Source: Phytopythium helicoides (taxonomy: Eukaryota > Oomycota > Peronosporomycetes > Pythiales > Pythiaceae). Taken from it: DNA of 64,000 bases. The notes beneath the pieces are model-generated. The model ran no database searches. It saw only the letters and a list, made by a program, of their open reading frames with translations, and had not been told where the DNA came from. Positions 39,673-51,400 of this stretch are shown piece by piece. The position numbers and the translations under genes were made by a program. The stretch is from contig JANFNE010000007.1 in the NCBI GenBank assembly GCA_024867545.1, forward strand, positions 930,001 through 994,000, given 5' to 3'. Position 1 is the stretch's first letter; each line of letters starts with the position of its first letter.

Positions 39673-40134
39673 TTCTACGGTTTGCGTTATGTACAACTCT
39701 CACCGGTTGCACAAATCTATAGCGACGGAATGGAGTGTATGAAAAGTTAGTGATGACACACCACGATATTTGTGCGCAAAGTAAGATTCGCTTAGCCTTT
39801 CTGGCAGGCGACTACCAATACTGGGCTGAGTATGGGATGGCAGCTTATGTTGCTGGCCAAGTTACTCAACAACGTCTATCTTTTCCTTGTCCTTTCGATA
39901 GAGTTCTACGGTTTGCGTTATGTACAACTCTCACCGGTTGCACAAATCTATAGCGACGGAATGGAGTGTATGAAAAGTTAGTGATGACACACCACGATAC
40001 TTGTGCGCAAAGTAAGATTCGCTTAGCCTTTCTGGCAGGCGACTACCAATACTGGGCTGAGTATGGGATGGCAGCTTATGTTGCTGGCCAAGTTACTCAA
40101 CAACGTCTATCTTTTCCTTGTCCTTTCGATAGAG
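39673..40134 (+). repeat. Tandem duplication of a 231-bp segment
   Basis: 39673-39903 and 39904-40134 are consecutive copies differing, as far as I can see, at one base (GATATTT versus GATACTT near 39768/39999). The length is a multiple of three and each copy carries the same short open frame (beginning MYEKLVMTHHD). The encoded peptide is not recognised. The flanks suggest decayed mobile DNA. Confidence 0.9.
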
Positions 40135-40599
40135 TTAGTTGTGAAAAAAATGGATTTTGCTCTGGTCGACACTTGGCGGTTTTAATTGGCTATCGAAACG
40201 CTAGGTAAATGCTTTGAAGACTGCATGATTACAGGAGGCCAATATTGGTACAGGAGAGCCTGGCGGCGTTGAGTTTCCTTTGAGCACCTCTAGCAATGAT
40301 TGTGGTATTTACTCGTATTAGTACTCTTGTCAGCTTTTACGTTGTTCAATTATGCTCGCCGGCAACAGCCTCCTCGTAATCATATTCAGTGAAGTCTCTG
40401 TGTGTGGAACTCTTGGACGGTTAATGCACTTGCCGCGCCGTCGTTCGACTTTCCAAGACACTTGGATACCACCATGATGCAAATTTGTGGTGTAATCTGC
40501 AGCGCGATAACTACGTCGAGAGGATATGGAGTCCCAGTGATATCAATACGGCGTGCGCGATGCTGGAAGTTGTAATCCACCTTTTGGGTGTATCAGTAT

Positions 40600-42240
40600 A
40601 CTAGTGCGCCGCCGTTGTGTATGACAGACTTTTGGGGATGCCGTTTTTCGAAGATGTACAACCTGATATCGACTGGAAGCGTCGATGCTTCCGAGAGACT
40701 CAAGTGGAATCATATTGGCCAAGCTTTGACTCAGTGTGGTAAATGCAGTCCAACTACAAGTTCCAGGTTTCGAGAGGCTCTGACTAGCAAAGGCTCGTCA
40801 ACGATAAGCCCCGAGACTCGTCGAGCCGTCGTGCTAGAAACGTATCGGGAGGTCGACGTTGAAGTCGTTGAAGACCCACTCGAGGAAGAAAAGCCTCTGT
40901 CGCGGAGAAAGAGAAAAGCAACCATGGTTGAAGCAATGTTCACACTTGGTGTGATGGGCTCAAGTGGAGTCGAGACTTAGTACATCTCAAGGAAGAAGCT
41001 TCACAAGTTCGTGAGGCTTCCGGCGAAGGAACAACCCCGCATGATTTCATGCTCATGCCAACGAACGACTCCAACTCGCTCATTGCCGAGCAGATAAGGC
41101 GTCAGGATGAACCTGACAACGTCAGCACAAGGAAAGCTCTCGGTTCCTCGAGACCGACTGGGAGAAGTTCAGGGATACGCCAGCGTATCCGGTTCTGCTC
41201 GGGTTCAAGGACGCCATCTTTCGGCTCGAGTTGCCAAACGGACTGTTGAAAGAGCGCGGCATCGAGCTCAGCAATGTATCGCCAACAGTGAAGGTTGTCT
41301 CCCGATCAAAAGACTGAGATTGAGCGTTGAATTTGGGCAATGATTTCAAAGGTACTCATCCGACCCAGCATCAGCCCGCACGCAGCTCCAAGATTCTGTG
41401 TACTCAGGCCAGTTGGATGGAGAATCGTTCACGACTACTGATATCTGAACTCCAATACAATCCGACAGAGTGTATCTATGACGCGGAAGGAAGATGTCTA
41501 CGACAACATGGCTCGTATTGTGTCTCATGCATGGATCTGATGTCAGCGAACTATCAAGTCCGGATGATAGCTGACCACGTCAAGTACACAGCCTTCCAGA
41601 CTCCGAGCGGTCTCTACGAATATCTCGTGCTCCCGATGGGCGCTTGCAACGTTCCAGCCTCGAAGCATCGGTTGACGTCGTCGTTATTCTGAGACCTAAA
41701 GAATACGCGATCATTCTATGATGATATCTACATCTTTACCAAGTCTACCCCAATTTGACAGCGCTGTTGAAGAAAAAGGACAAGAAAAATTCGGAGATTA
41801 CGCTTGACATGAGGCAGCTCAACAACTTTCAAGAGCTGAAGCAGCGTCCCTCCAAGGCGCCGGCTCTTCATCTACCCGATTTCTCGAAGCAGATGCACTT
41901 GCGAACGGACGCAAGCAGGTTCGCAGGCGGCAGCGCTCTGTTCCAAGTTGTCGATGGAACTTGCGCATGTTCGGACCCAAGTGGATCGGCCCGTACCCCG
42001 TCATCCGCAGGTCCACACGCACGTCTACAAGGTCAACATTCCTCCGGGCGTGGAATTGCATCCAGTGTTTAACACTGGATCGCCAAACCGTACGACCAGC
42101 CCACTCGACTTTCGCAGCCTCGAGCAGTCGGTTTACGAGACCGCACTGTCGGACAACTTACAAAGCGATTATAGGCATGCGTAAGCGCCTAGGAGCAGTC
42201 CAGTACCAAGTACGGTGGTGGGGAGGCTACAGTTGAGGGG
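40600..42240 (+). mobile_element. Degenerate Ty3/Gypsy (chromovirus-type) pol remnant
   Basis: Fragments in all three plus frames follow the order of a Gypsy polyprotein. Near 40625-40690: a retropepsin tail reading LLGMPFFEDVQPDIDWKRR. Near 40920-41010: AMFTLGVMG and RKKLHKFVRLP linker. Near 41155-41270: DWEKFRDTPAYPVLLGFKD. Near 41525-41660: reverse-transcriptase palm text CMDLMSANYQVRM and TAFQTPSGLYEYLVLPMG. Near 41716-41745: catalytic FYDDIYIFTK. Near 41860-41945: the RNase H start PALHLPDFSKQMHLRTDAS. Near 41970-42110: integrase C-terminal KWIGPYPV and IPPGVELHPVF. Near 42180-42235: a chromodomain core QYQVRWWG. The RT fingers and most of the integrase are deleted and there are many stops and shifts, so the element is dead. 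No LTRs were found. Confidence 0.85.
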
Positions 42241-42501
42241 GAGCTAGTCGAGAATCTGCATCAACAGGACTAATCCAAGATTTAGAACGAACTCGGCGCT
42301 GCAAGCGGCGAAGGAAATAGACACGGTGAGGCCTTCGACTCAGGAATCCAAGATAACGGAAGAATACCCGTCATGAAGGGGTAAAAGAGCAACGTCTATT
42401 CCAGTGGGTCTATTTACTACATCAACTCGGCCAGACGGATGAAGAGTAGAGACTCAAGCCAGTCCCCCAGAAACTCGTCCAGAGCTTGTTAAGTCGTCTC
42501 C

Positions 42502-44087
42502 GTGGTTGCGAGGCCCGCCGGCTCGGCTTCGAACATGAATGCATACGCAAGGCGCTTGGGCAACAGGAAGGCTCCAGCGCAACGTATACCCTATATGTTA
42601 ACCCCATGGAGGCAATGTAGTCGAAGCTTTGTGTTGCCGTCGTCATTCCTCGACTCATTTGCCGGTCTGGCTGCTGCATGCTTCGCTGTTCATCAATCCG
42701 ACCGGATCCAAAACCCAAAAACTCTCGCAGAGGCACAACGCAGTGTCCACTGGCCTGAATGGCAAGCGGCCATGGAGAAGGAGCTTGCCGATCTGCGAGC
42801 TAATGGGACATGGGAGCTTGTGGACGCACCAACGGGTGCAAATCTAGTGATCTCCAAGTGGGTCTTCAAGATTAAGTTTCACAGCAACGGCGAGCTCGAG
42901 CGGTTCAAGGCTCGGCTTGTCGAACGCGGGTTCACACAACGGTACGGTGTTGATTTTGAGGCCACCTTCTCACCGGTGCTGAAGCTGTCCAGCATGCGGT
43001 TGCTTGTTCTTCTTTCGGCTACATGGCGCTCACGGCTTCGACAAGGCGATGTGCCAAACGCGTATCTCAAGTCTCCGCTTGACAAGAAGATCTACATGCG
43101 ACAACCGGAGACAGGCATCCGCCGCCAGCCCGAGGAGGAAGGCAAGGTGTGGCTGCTCCTAAAGGGTCTGTACGGATTGAAGCAAAGCGGGCGACTCTGG
43201 AACGAGTTAATCGACGCGTTCCTGTGTGCAGAAGGCTTTCGGTGCAGCAAGATGGACCCGTGCCTCTACTGGAAGCAAGTACGAAGCAAATTGTGCGCCC
43301 TCGGTCTCTATGTGGACGATATTCTCGCAACAGCACAAGATGACGAGCTCTCGGAGGCGATAATGGCGAAACTCGCCACCCGGTTTGGCATCAAGGACTT
43401 GAGCGAGGCAGAAAAGTGCCTTGGAGTGTGGATCCAGCGTACGACACAAGGCATTCAGTTGCACCAGCAGCCCCACGTCGAGGAACTGCTGGCTAAGTTT
43501 GGTTTACAGTTGGCCAAGAGCGTGAATACTCCGACCGACGTGAACCACGGTTTCTTTGATGACTCCAGCCCGCCGTTCTTACAAACTCAGGCTATGAGAG
43601 AGGCCGTCGGTAGCCTGCTGTGGCTCTCGAACTGCACAAGGCCAGATATCACCACAGCCGTGAACTGCTTGTCGCGATTTGTTGCTCATCCGACACAGCG
43701 CCACTGAGAGGGCGTGAAACGTGTGCTCCGATACCTTCGTGGTACTGCTGATTACGGCCTCTTCTACAAGTACGGCTTCGGCCCAATCGCTTTGCTGAGT
43801 CCCATCATTTACAGCGACGCAAACTGGGCGGGGGACTCAACATCCGCCAAGTCAACGTCCGGCGCGTTGCTTCAAATCAACGGCGCGACGCTCTCATGGC
43901 GAAGCAGTCGACGGTGGCCCTCTCAACAATGGAGGCTGAATGTGTTGCTGCAGCACTCGCAGTACAAGAATGTGCGTGGATCTCCCAGCTGTTTCACGAG
44001 ATCGGTCTGCTACAGCAGGACGATGTGATCCTGTTGCGCATTGACAACCAATCTGCGATCAAGACAATCGAGAACGACATCCGTTAG
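42502..44087 (+). pseudogene. Ty1/Copia pol remnant (RT and RNase H), inactivated
   Basis: A clear Copia reverse transcriptase runs from about 42700: ISKWVFKIKFHSNGELERFK, GVDFEATFSPVLKLSSMR, QGDVPNAYLKSPLDKKIYM, LLKGLYGLKQSGRLW and the catalytic LYVDDILATA. RNase H follows: YSDANWAGDSTSAKSTSGAL, then KQSTVALSTMEAE and DNQSAIKTIEND. Two lesions are visible: a TGA at about 43705 where the family has Trp after His (HW.VKRVLRYLRGT), and a frameshift at about 43900 inside the RNase H SWRS/KQST region. Gag, protease and integrase were not recognised upstream (the sequence before about 42690 is not conserved), and the 3' end stops abruptly near 44090. Position 42502 is only where the open frame begins. 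It lies directly after the Gypsy remnant. Confidence 0.9.
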
Positions 44088-46930
44088 CAAACTTCACGAA
44101 GTACAGCAGTGTGGTCCACACCACGGCTCCCTCATCGTTGCCCGGGTTATGCGTGTGCGGTGCAAGAAACTCGTCTACGAAGCTGCTTGAGACCAATAGG
44201 CAACACCTGCAACTCGCCCAGCAGCTCGAAGAGCGTCGAACCCACAGCGACCTCCAGGAGAAGTGCGGGTCGACAGCGGGATACCGCGCTTCTTACAGTA
44301 AGTCTCGAATTTGAGGGTTCACGCAGTTGAGGATGTTGGTTGGCGCAGGTCTGGAAAGCATCGAGAACGTCAAGGTTGTCACTCAAGTTCGCTCACTCGC
44401 TGAGCAGCCAGGCGCGCGGCTCCCAAGTCCCTCGTAACATTCTTCCGGTTGTGGGGGAGCGCCCACATGACGCGGTTCTCGTACGCGTGGGGGCTGCTTT
44501 TGAGGTCTACGACAGACTAGATCGTTCAGGGCTTGTTGGATTGACGTGGGTCGTGCCGGGCTTCGTCTTGCGGGCAGCAGCGAAGCAAGCTGTTTCGGCG
44601 GTGCATTCCCTCCGGTCGACCACTTAGCGTTCTGCCTGGTCCTGGCCATGGCTACGTCGAGCGTCGGCTAACCGACACGGGACCAAGAGTCCCTCGAGAC
44701 GTCCAAGCACGCAGCAGAGACCCAGAAACAGCGAGCGGCGACTCCAGCAACAACGCACGCGAGCTTCGGCATCAATCAGAGACAAATGAGCTTCTTCGGG
44801 CAGATTGAGATGTTTTCATGGTATTGTGTGCCTGCAGACCAAAGGTCGTGCTCACGAACATGACCGGGATGCGTTGAAGTTGCCCTGATCGGTAGAGGAG
44901 GATGCTATACTGGATTTGGGATTCCATCAAATTATGTAGGGGTGAGTATTATTGTATCAAACTAGAGACGGTTTGAATCTGCTATTAGTTTTAAAGTTTT
45001 CATATAGAAAGGGAGTTCTACACCCGCCCTCACGTGTGGCTGGAACTCCCTGCTACCGGGTAGCTCTAACTTCGGACCTCGCCCGCCAGCAAACAAGCCG
45101 CCCCTCCTCCTTCTCATCCTTGAACTCCAGCACGAAGATGACTTGCTTCAATCACGTCGATTTGCGCTCCAAAATACCTCAGAAATAGAGTGGCAAAAAT
45201 CGGCTGGGAGCCGCACGACTCGATACCGTACCTACCATGAGTTTTTGAGGTAGAGGAATAAAAAAAATATGATCACCGCGATAATCCGGACTTCAATGAG
45301 AAAATAACACTCCCGCTATTGCCGATCAAGAGAGGTATAGTTGTGGCGGAGCGGCCTCCGCGAGGATCGCCGAGAACGGCGAGGGGATCGCGACGAGAAT
45401 GCTCGGAAGTGTGAAGACACCCCGAGGCTACCCATACGACCCAGTTAAGTACGACTGGATGGCGATAGGACGGCGCATCTCTGAGTCTGATTGGATTAGG
45501 CGATTTCAACTAGGGTCAGATTAGGCACGCATGCCTAGTTAGCGTGTACCACATCTAGAGGGTCACAGAGGATAGAGCCAGCGTAGGAACGGCTGCAGGA
45601 CGTGCAGCCAACAGGGTAAATCAGTCGTGAATCTACTTTGGAGAGCTCAAGCCGTCTTCTTGGCCTTCAAATCGCGTCTCAACTCAGCCCACACCCAACA
45701 AGAGGGTGCAAGACAACGGTAAAGGACATTGGGATCCCTAGTGATCTATCTTTTGGGCGGCAAGGAACGACACCTGCCGCAACCCCTTTGGAGCGCTTCG
45801 ACATCGCGGACGCCGAAGCCCGCTGCAACGCAGCAACCAACCTCACAGTCGCAGCGCGAGGAGTTTCCGCTGCTGCGACCCCCCGCCTCGCTCGAGAACA
45901 CCTCGACCACACACGCTTCTCCCTCCGTATCCGCGAGGATCGCGAATCGCCCACCGACGGGTACACAACGTGACGCCGTCCGCCAAACGGAGTAACCCCT
46001 CCGGTAGTCGGTGTCGGGCGTGTGAGAGAAGTTCGTGCGCCGATTTTGGCCGGCCACTTCTCCACATAGTCTGCTTGCATAGGAAGGTTGATTTTACTGG
46101 CTTGTAAGGCCTACTTCGGTGCAGCCTTACTGTTCGTCGAGATTCGGTCTTTGTGTGATGGCTATAGCAGTGCTCAATGAGGGTGAGTTTAATGCTTCAT
46201 GCGGATGACGACATGGATTCAGGTTGGCGGAGAAATGGTGGAGAAGGCTCTTTTGTATTAATGAGATTGAGAGGGCATGCAGGTGGGCACTTCCATCAAT
46301 CCATCATAACCGACGGACGCAGCGTAGTAACTACTAAAAAAACTTTTTAAGAACGTTTGTATCTATACAGATACCATATAAAATGATAGAAGTCCCGTAG
46401 CGGAGTCCCGTTGATAAAGAAATTCATTGAGTTGCGTTGGAATTCAAAGAATTGGTGCGCAAAACGTCACTCCTACTATGGTGTACCGTAGTTGCGTTGC
46501 TGGAAACATGCCCAAAAGTGGTCCATGTCCCCCAAATGGTCGGTTTCACTACTGGGTTGTATTTTCGCCAATCAATTGCGTTCAGTTGGTTTTCTCGCGT
46601 GTGATTGGCTACCACCTCGAGGCTTTCATTCCTGTTGACGTACGCGCCACGCACGCCGCTCGCCAAGTGCATTCCTGACGCCGTCGACACACTTCGCTTC
46701 ACCTCCGCTCGCTCCCCTGCCGCCGAGCCCTCGACCGCCTCGACTGCTTCGTGCTCGCACTCGGTCGCAGGCGCTCAGAAGCTGCTGCAACGCTGTGGAT
46801 CGGCTCCAGACCCCCTCCGCCTCGCGTGCCTGCATCAGCCACGCGGCGCGACCTGATCGGATCACCCAGCACGCGTGTCTCTGCCCCTTGCCTAGCTTCA
46901 AGCCGCTTTCTGCTGCAGGAAGCGCCGTGC
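44088..46930. other. Unassigned, probably transposon-derived spacer
   Basis: Several open frames of 70-135 codons on both strands (for example around 44150-44330, 44383-44649, 45638-46080 and 46424-46702) show no motif I recognise, and they overlap in multiple frames as expected for GC-rich non-coding DNA. No LTR pair, terminal inverted repeat or tRNA was found. Some may be gag or integrase debris of the neighbouring retroelements. Confidence 0.45.
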
Positions 46931-46933
46931 TGG

Positions 46934-46948
46934 TCATTCATCATTCAC
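46934..46948 (+). promoter_or_regulatory. Putative oomycete-type initiator of the TMLHE-like gene
   Basis: TCATTCATCATTCAC lies about 23-37 bp upstream of the ATG at 46971. Oomycete core promoters commonly have a TCATTC-type initiator close to the start codon. This is a motif match only; no transcript evidence is available. Confidence 0.4.
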
Positions 46949-46970
46949 GCTTTCGCGCCGGACGATCGCC

Positions 46971-48320
46971 ATGCGCCTCGCTCTTTTGCCGGTCCGCGCG
47001 TTGTCGACTGCCTCGCGCCTCGCGCCTCGCCGCGCATTCAGCGCCTCCGCAACGGTGGCTGCCGCCAGTGGCACGCGCGTCGCGAGTGTCGACGAGCTTC
47101 CCAGCGAGCAAGCGGTGCGCGTGATGTTCCACGACGGCGTGAGCGCCAAGTTTCACAAGCTCTGGCTACGCGACCACTGCCGATGCCCGCAGTGCCTACA
47201 TCCTGAGACCAAGCAGCGTCAGCTGGACACGGCCTCCATCCCGCTCGATCCGTCGCTCAAGGCCGTGACCGTGACCGAGCGCGGTGCTGTGGCTATCTCG
47301 TGGACTGCTGCTGTGGTACGGTCAAGTCGGTTGCGAGGCATGGGTAGAGGTTCGGGGTGGTGAGACTGACTTTATGCTCATGATGTTGCCAACAGCGAGG
47401 CACAGCGTGCACCGCCAGCGAGTTTGATGCGCAGTGGCTGCGCGACCACGCGTATGCGCTTGACAACGTCGATCAGCAGCAGCAATATCCGCACAACCAC
47501 CGGGTACCGACCGGTCACAAATCGCGAGCTTTGGAACAAGCACACGCTCGAGCTCCCTGTGCACTCGTTCGATGACTGCTTGGGTGACATCAAGCCCTTT
47601 ATGCAAGACCTGTACAAGTTCGGACTCGTCAAGGTGTCCAACACGCCGTCGTCAATGGATGAGACGGAGAAATTCGCCACCAAGATCGGTTTTGTGTTGC
47701 GCACGATCTACGGTACGATGTGGACGACCAACCCCAAGAGCGACAGCGAAGGCTACAACGACACTGCATCGACCAATCTCGAACTGCTGCACCACACCGA
47801 CGGCACGTACATCCGCGACCCACCGGGGCTGCAGATCTTCAACTGCGTTGCTCAAGCTGGAGAAGGCGGCGAGAGTCGCTACACGGATTCTTTCTTCGTG
47901 GCCGAGACGCTGAAGCGCGAAGACCCCGAGGCATTTGCATTCCTCGCCAAGACGCCACTGCACTACCAGACGTACGATAATGACGCGCATCTGGCTACGA
48001 TGGAGCCCATTCTGCGACTTGATTACCGCGGCAACATCACTCAATTCCGGCACAATGACTATGACCGCGCGCCGCTGACTCACTTGTCGTTCGAGGATGT
48101 TGGAGTGTTCTACCGTGCACACCGCAAGCTGCTGGAGATCATGCGCCGCGACGAAATGGAAGTCGAGACCAAGTTGCGGGTGGGCGAGATGATCGTCGTG
48201 GACAACCAGCGCGTCATGCACGGGCGCCATGCCTTCGATGGTGGTGAGCGCTCACTCATTGGTTGTTACATCGGTCAGACCGAGTACGAGAGCCGCCTTC
48301 GAGTGCTTGGCATCATTTGA
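46971..48320 (+). CDS. TMLHE: Trimethyllysine/gamma-butyrobetaine dioxygenase family protein (TMLHE-like), mitochondrial
   Basis: A Fe(II)/2-oxoglutarate dioxygenase of carnitine biosynthesis. Exon 1 (46971-47315) begins with an Arg/Ala/Ser-rich, acid-free mitochondrial presequence and holds the N-terminal Zn-type domain (LWLRDHCRCPQCLHPETKQR). The intron is 47316-47395 (GTACGG...CAG). Exon 2 starts GTACTASEFDAQWLRDHAYA-like and continues with the catalytic domain: HTD (about His248/Asp250) and the distal His (about 390) in RVMHGRHAF, with ERSLIGCY near the 2-oxoglutarate Arg. FRHNDYDRA and TIYGTMW resemble TMLHE more than BBOX1. Predicted length is about 422 residues, as in human TMLHE. Between about 47470 and 47530 the conserved frame must shift by one extra base. 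A different donor at about 47360 (GTGAGA) would avoid the shift but lose the conserved SEFDAQWLRDH segment. Confidence 0.85.
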
Positions 48321-48436
48321 GTACCTAAAGGACGGCAGGGAGCCCCTAGAGGATATGATGGGGCGTTTTGATCAATGTTCACAGTTTTGCCCACCTACAT
48401 TGCCAACTCATGCACACATTATTCACACTGACGCCT

Positions 48437-51400
48437 CTACAGTGACACAAGCGGTTGCGTGACGTCCGGAATGACTTTCGCACTCAGCGGCTGCAACCGA
48501 GGACTCGTGACGGGGACTCCGCCGCGAGATGAGGTCGGTGGCGTTGGTGTCGGCTGGTCACGAAGCTCTTTTCGCTTCTCTTCCACGCGCTTGGCGCGGA
48601 TCTTCATGACGATGTCATCGACATCGCCTGCTTTCAGAGACGCCAGGCTCGTGTTCTTTTTCTTGTTTTTCAGAGCCTCCAGCCGCTTCTTTGTCTCTTC
48701 CTCTCGGCGGATGCGTCGCTCCTCTGCAATGCGTTTGCGCTCGTTATCGCGATCTGCGGACTGAAGGACTTTCGCAAACGAGTAGAAGATGGAGAAAAAC
48801 GAATCGGGACCGCACTCGGGACTTGACGGGTCCTCTCCATAGTACGAGACAGTGTCTTCGAACTGCTTCGTCATGTCCTCGAGCTCAGACGCGATTTCCT
48901 CAGACAGCTTAGTTGCACGCTCTGCGAACGGCTGCACCACTTCTTGGAAGCGATCCGAAACCTCCACATCCTCTCCATCTTTCTTCGGAAAAGTTGAAGG
49001 CGGCAACTTTGCGTGCGCTTCAAGTTCGCCACAAATGAGTGCTGCAGCCTTTCGAACTGCGGACTCACCCGCCTTGAGCACCTGACCGTGACCCGACTTG
49101 CGCTAGCGATGGATGGCAGGTTCTTGTCAAACTCAAGGATGGCCGGGTCCTTATCGCGCAGCACCTTGGCGACGTAGTTGAGAAGCGTGATCGAGTTGTC
49201 ACTGGCCTTGACCTGGTTGAGCTTTAGAAGAATGTTCAACCGGAAACCTGTTGCACCACCACGCGCGGTGCCGTCATTCAGCGCATTTCCGAGCGACAGC
49301 ACTACGCTAAAGATATCTCGAGCGCCGCGCAGTCGCGAAGCTCTTGACAAGCACTTTTGACAGAGTCCATGAGCTTTTGCTGCTCTTCCACGTAAGTATC
49401 GAACTGCCATGTGGCATGAACCGCTTGCAGCCGAGTTGGAAGGCGAGGAACACACAGCATTTCTCGGAAATACTGCTCTGCATCACCTAACAACTTCGGG
49501 TCACCCGTGTACGCACGAACAGCTTCGATCTCTGCGTCTTCAGGAGCAAACTGAATCAATGCTGAAACCTTTTCGATTGACAGGAGCTCTTTGTCCACTA
49601 AAAGAACAGCATCGCGAATCTTGGCGTAGGGGAGGCGGAATCGTGCCAACATGATGCCAATATTGTTCGCTCGCTTGACATCAATCAACGCAACACGTGT
49701 CGGCGCACGCTTTTTGGCAGGAGCCTTCTTCCCATCCGGAGCTTCCTTAGCCTTTGGCGGCTTGTTGACGAAGATATCAGACAGTTTCTCAACATACTTG
49801 TTCAGCACTTCATCCTTTTTGGGTTTGGCAGGGCCAGAAGCAGGAATCTTCGGCTTGAGTGGCCCACCTGCCTGCCGTGCTGCAAAGAGATCCGCGACAC
49901 TCACCGGTCCTACCGGTTTTGGAGGTTGTTCCCGTTCCTGTTCCTGTGACTTCTCTGACGTTTGAGCAAAGCTTTCCCAGATTGTGCCAGTCACATTTTC
50001 GGACTTGACAGGCTCCCAGTAGAGATTGCGTAGCTTTGGTTTGGGTGGTGCAATAACTACAGGTTTCTTTGGGGCTTCTGATGTGCTCATGAGTGACAGA
50101 TCTTCAGGGATCAAGGTGTCTGGAGAATCCAGAAGCTTTGCATCAAGTCCCTCCGCGCCTAACTTCAGTTCTACTTGTGGACGAGGCATTCCCATCTTCA
50201 TGAGTTTGAAATATTTGGCGTAGCTGGGGTGCTCCGATACTTTGACCTTTTTAACTGCCGCACCTCCTGCCTTGATCTCCTTGCCATCTTCATCAACCAT
50301 CTTGTCTGGAGTCTCCAGTAGATTTGGATCAAGTCCTTCTGCAGACGCCTTTAGCTTTACATGATCCATTGGCATCCCCATCTTCAACAGTTTAAAGAAC
50401 TTGGCAAACTTCTCGTGATCCTTGACCGGAGTGCCCTTGGGTTCCGCGACAATTTCCTTTCCATCTTCATCAACTAGCGTTTCAGGTGCGTCAAGAAGCT
50501 TTGCATCCAACCCTTCTGCTGACGCTTTAAGCTTGATCTGCTCCAGAGGCATACCCATCTTCATTAGCTTGAAAAACTTGGCAAACTTGGGATGCTCCTT
50601 GACTGGAGTTCCGACTGGCCTTTCATCAGGGATACGCTTTCCCTCCTCGTCCACGAGCACATCAGGGGTTTGCAGAAGCTCTCCATCCAGCCCTTCTCCA
50701 GACGCCTTCAGCTTCACATGCTCTATCGGCATACCCATCTTGAGGAGTTTGAAAAACTTGACGAACTTCTCGTGGTCCTTGACGGGGATACCCTTCGGGG
50801 GACCTGGTGCCCCAGGAACGTACTTTGAACCATCTTCGTTCAATAGCGTGTCAGGTGTATCCAGCAGGTCGGCATTGAGGCCTTCCGCTGAGGCTTTCAT
50901 TTTTATATGTTCAAGAGGCATGCCCATCTTCATGAGTTTGAAAAACTTGGCAAACTTCTCATGCTCTTTGACCGGAATTCCGGCAAACCCAGTTTCCGAG
51001 GATGGAACAAACACGTTGCCTTCTTCATCAAGGAGTGCATCAGGAGTGTCAAGTAGATTCCCATCAAGACCCTCAGCCGAGGCTTTCAACTTGATGTGCT
51101 CCAATGGCATGCCCATCTTCATGAGTTTGAAAAACTTTGCAAACTTCTCATGCTCTTTGACTGGAATACCCGCAAAACCAGTTTCTGCGCCACCATCACC
51201 CTTGACTTCCTTGCCTTCATCATCTAGAAGGAGATCAGGCGTATCGAGCATCGCGGGATCCAGGCCCTCGGCAGACATTTTCAGCTCAATATGTGGCCGC
51301 GGCATACCCATTTTCTTGAGTTTGAAGAATTTGACATACTTATCATGCTCTTCCGCGCGAGTGCCACGCTTTTCACTCTCTCTTGCTCCTGGTTTGGTAA

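Noticed and set aside
44383..46080. Several 75-135-codon frames in the spacer after the Copia remnant
   Set aside because: They overlap on both strands and in several frames with no recognisable motif, so I could not support them as genes.
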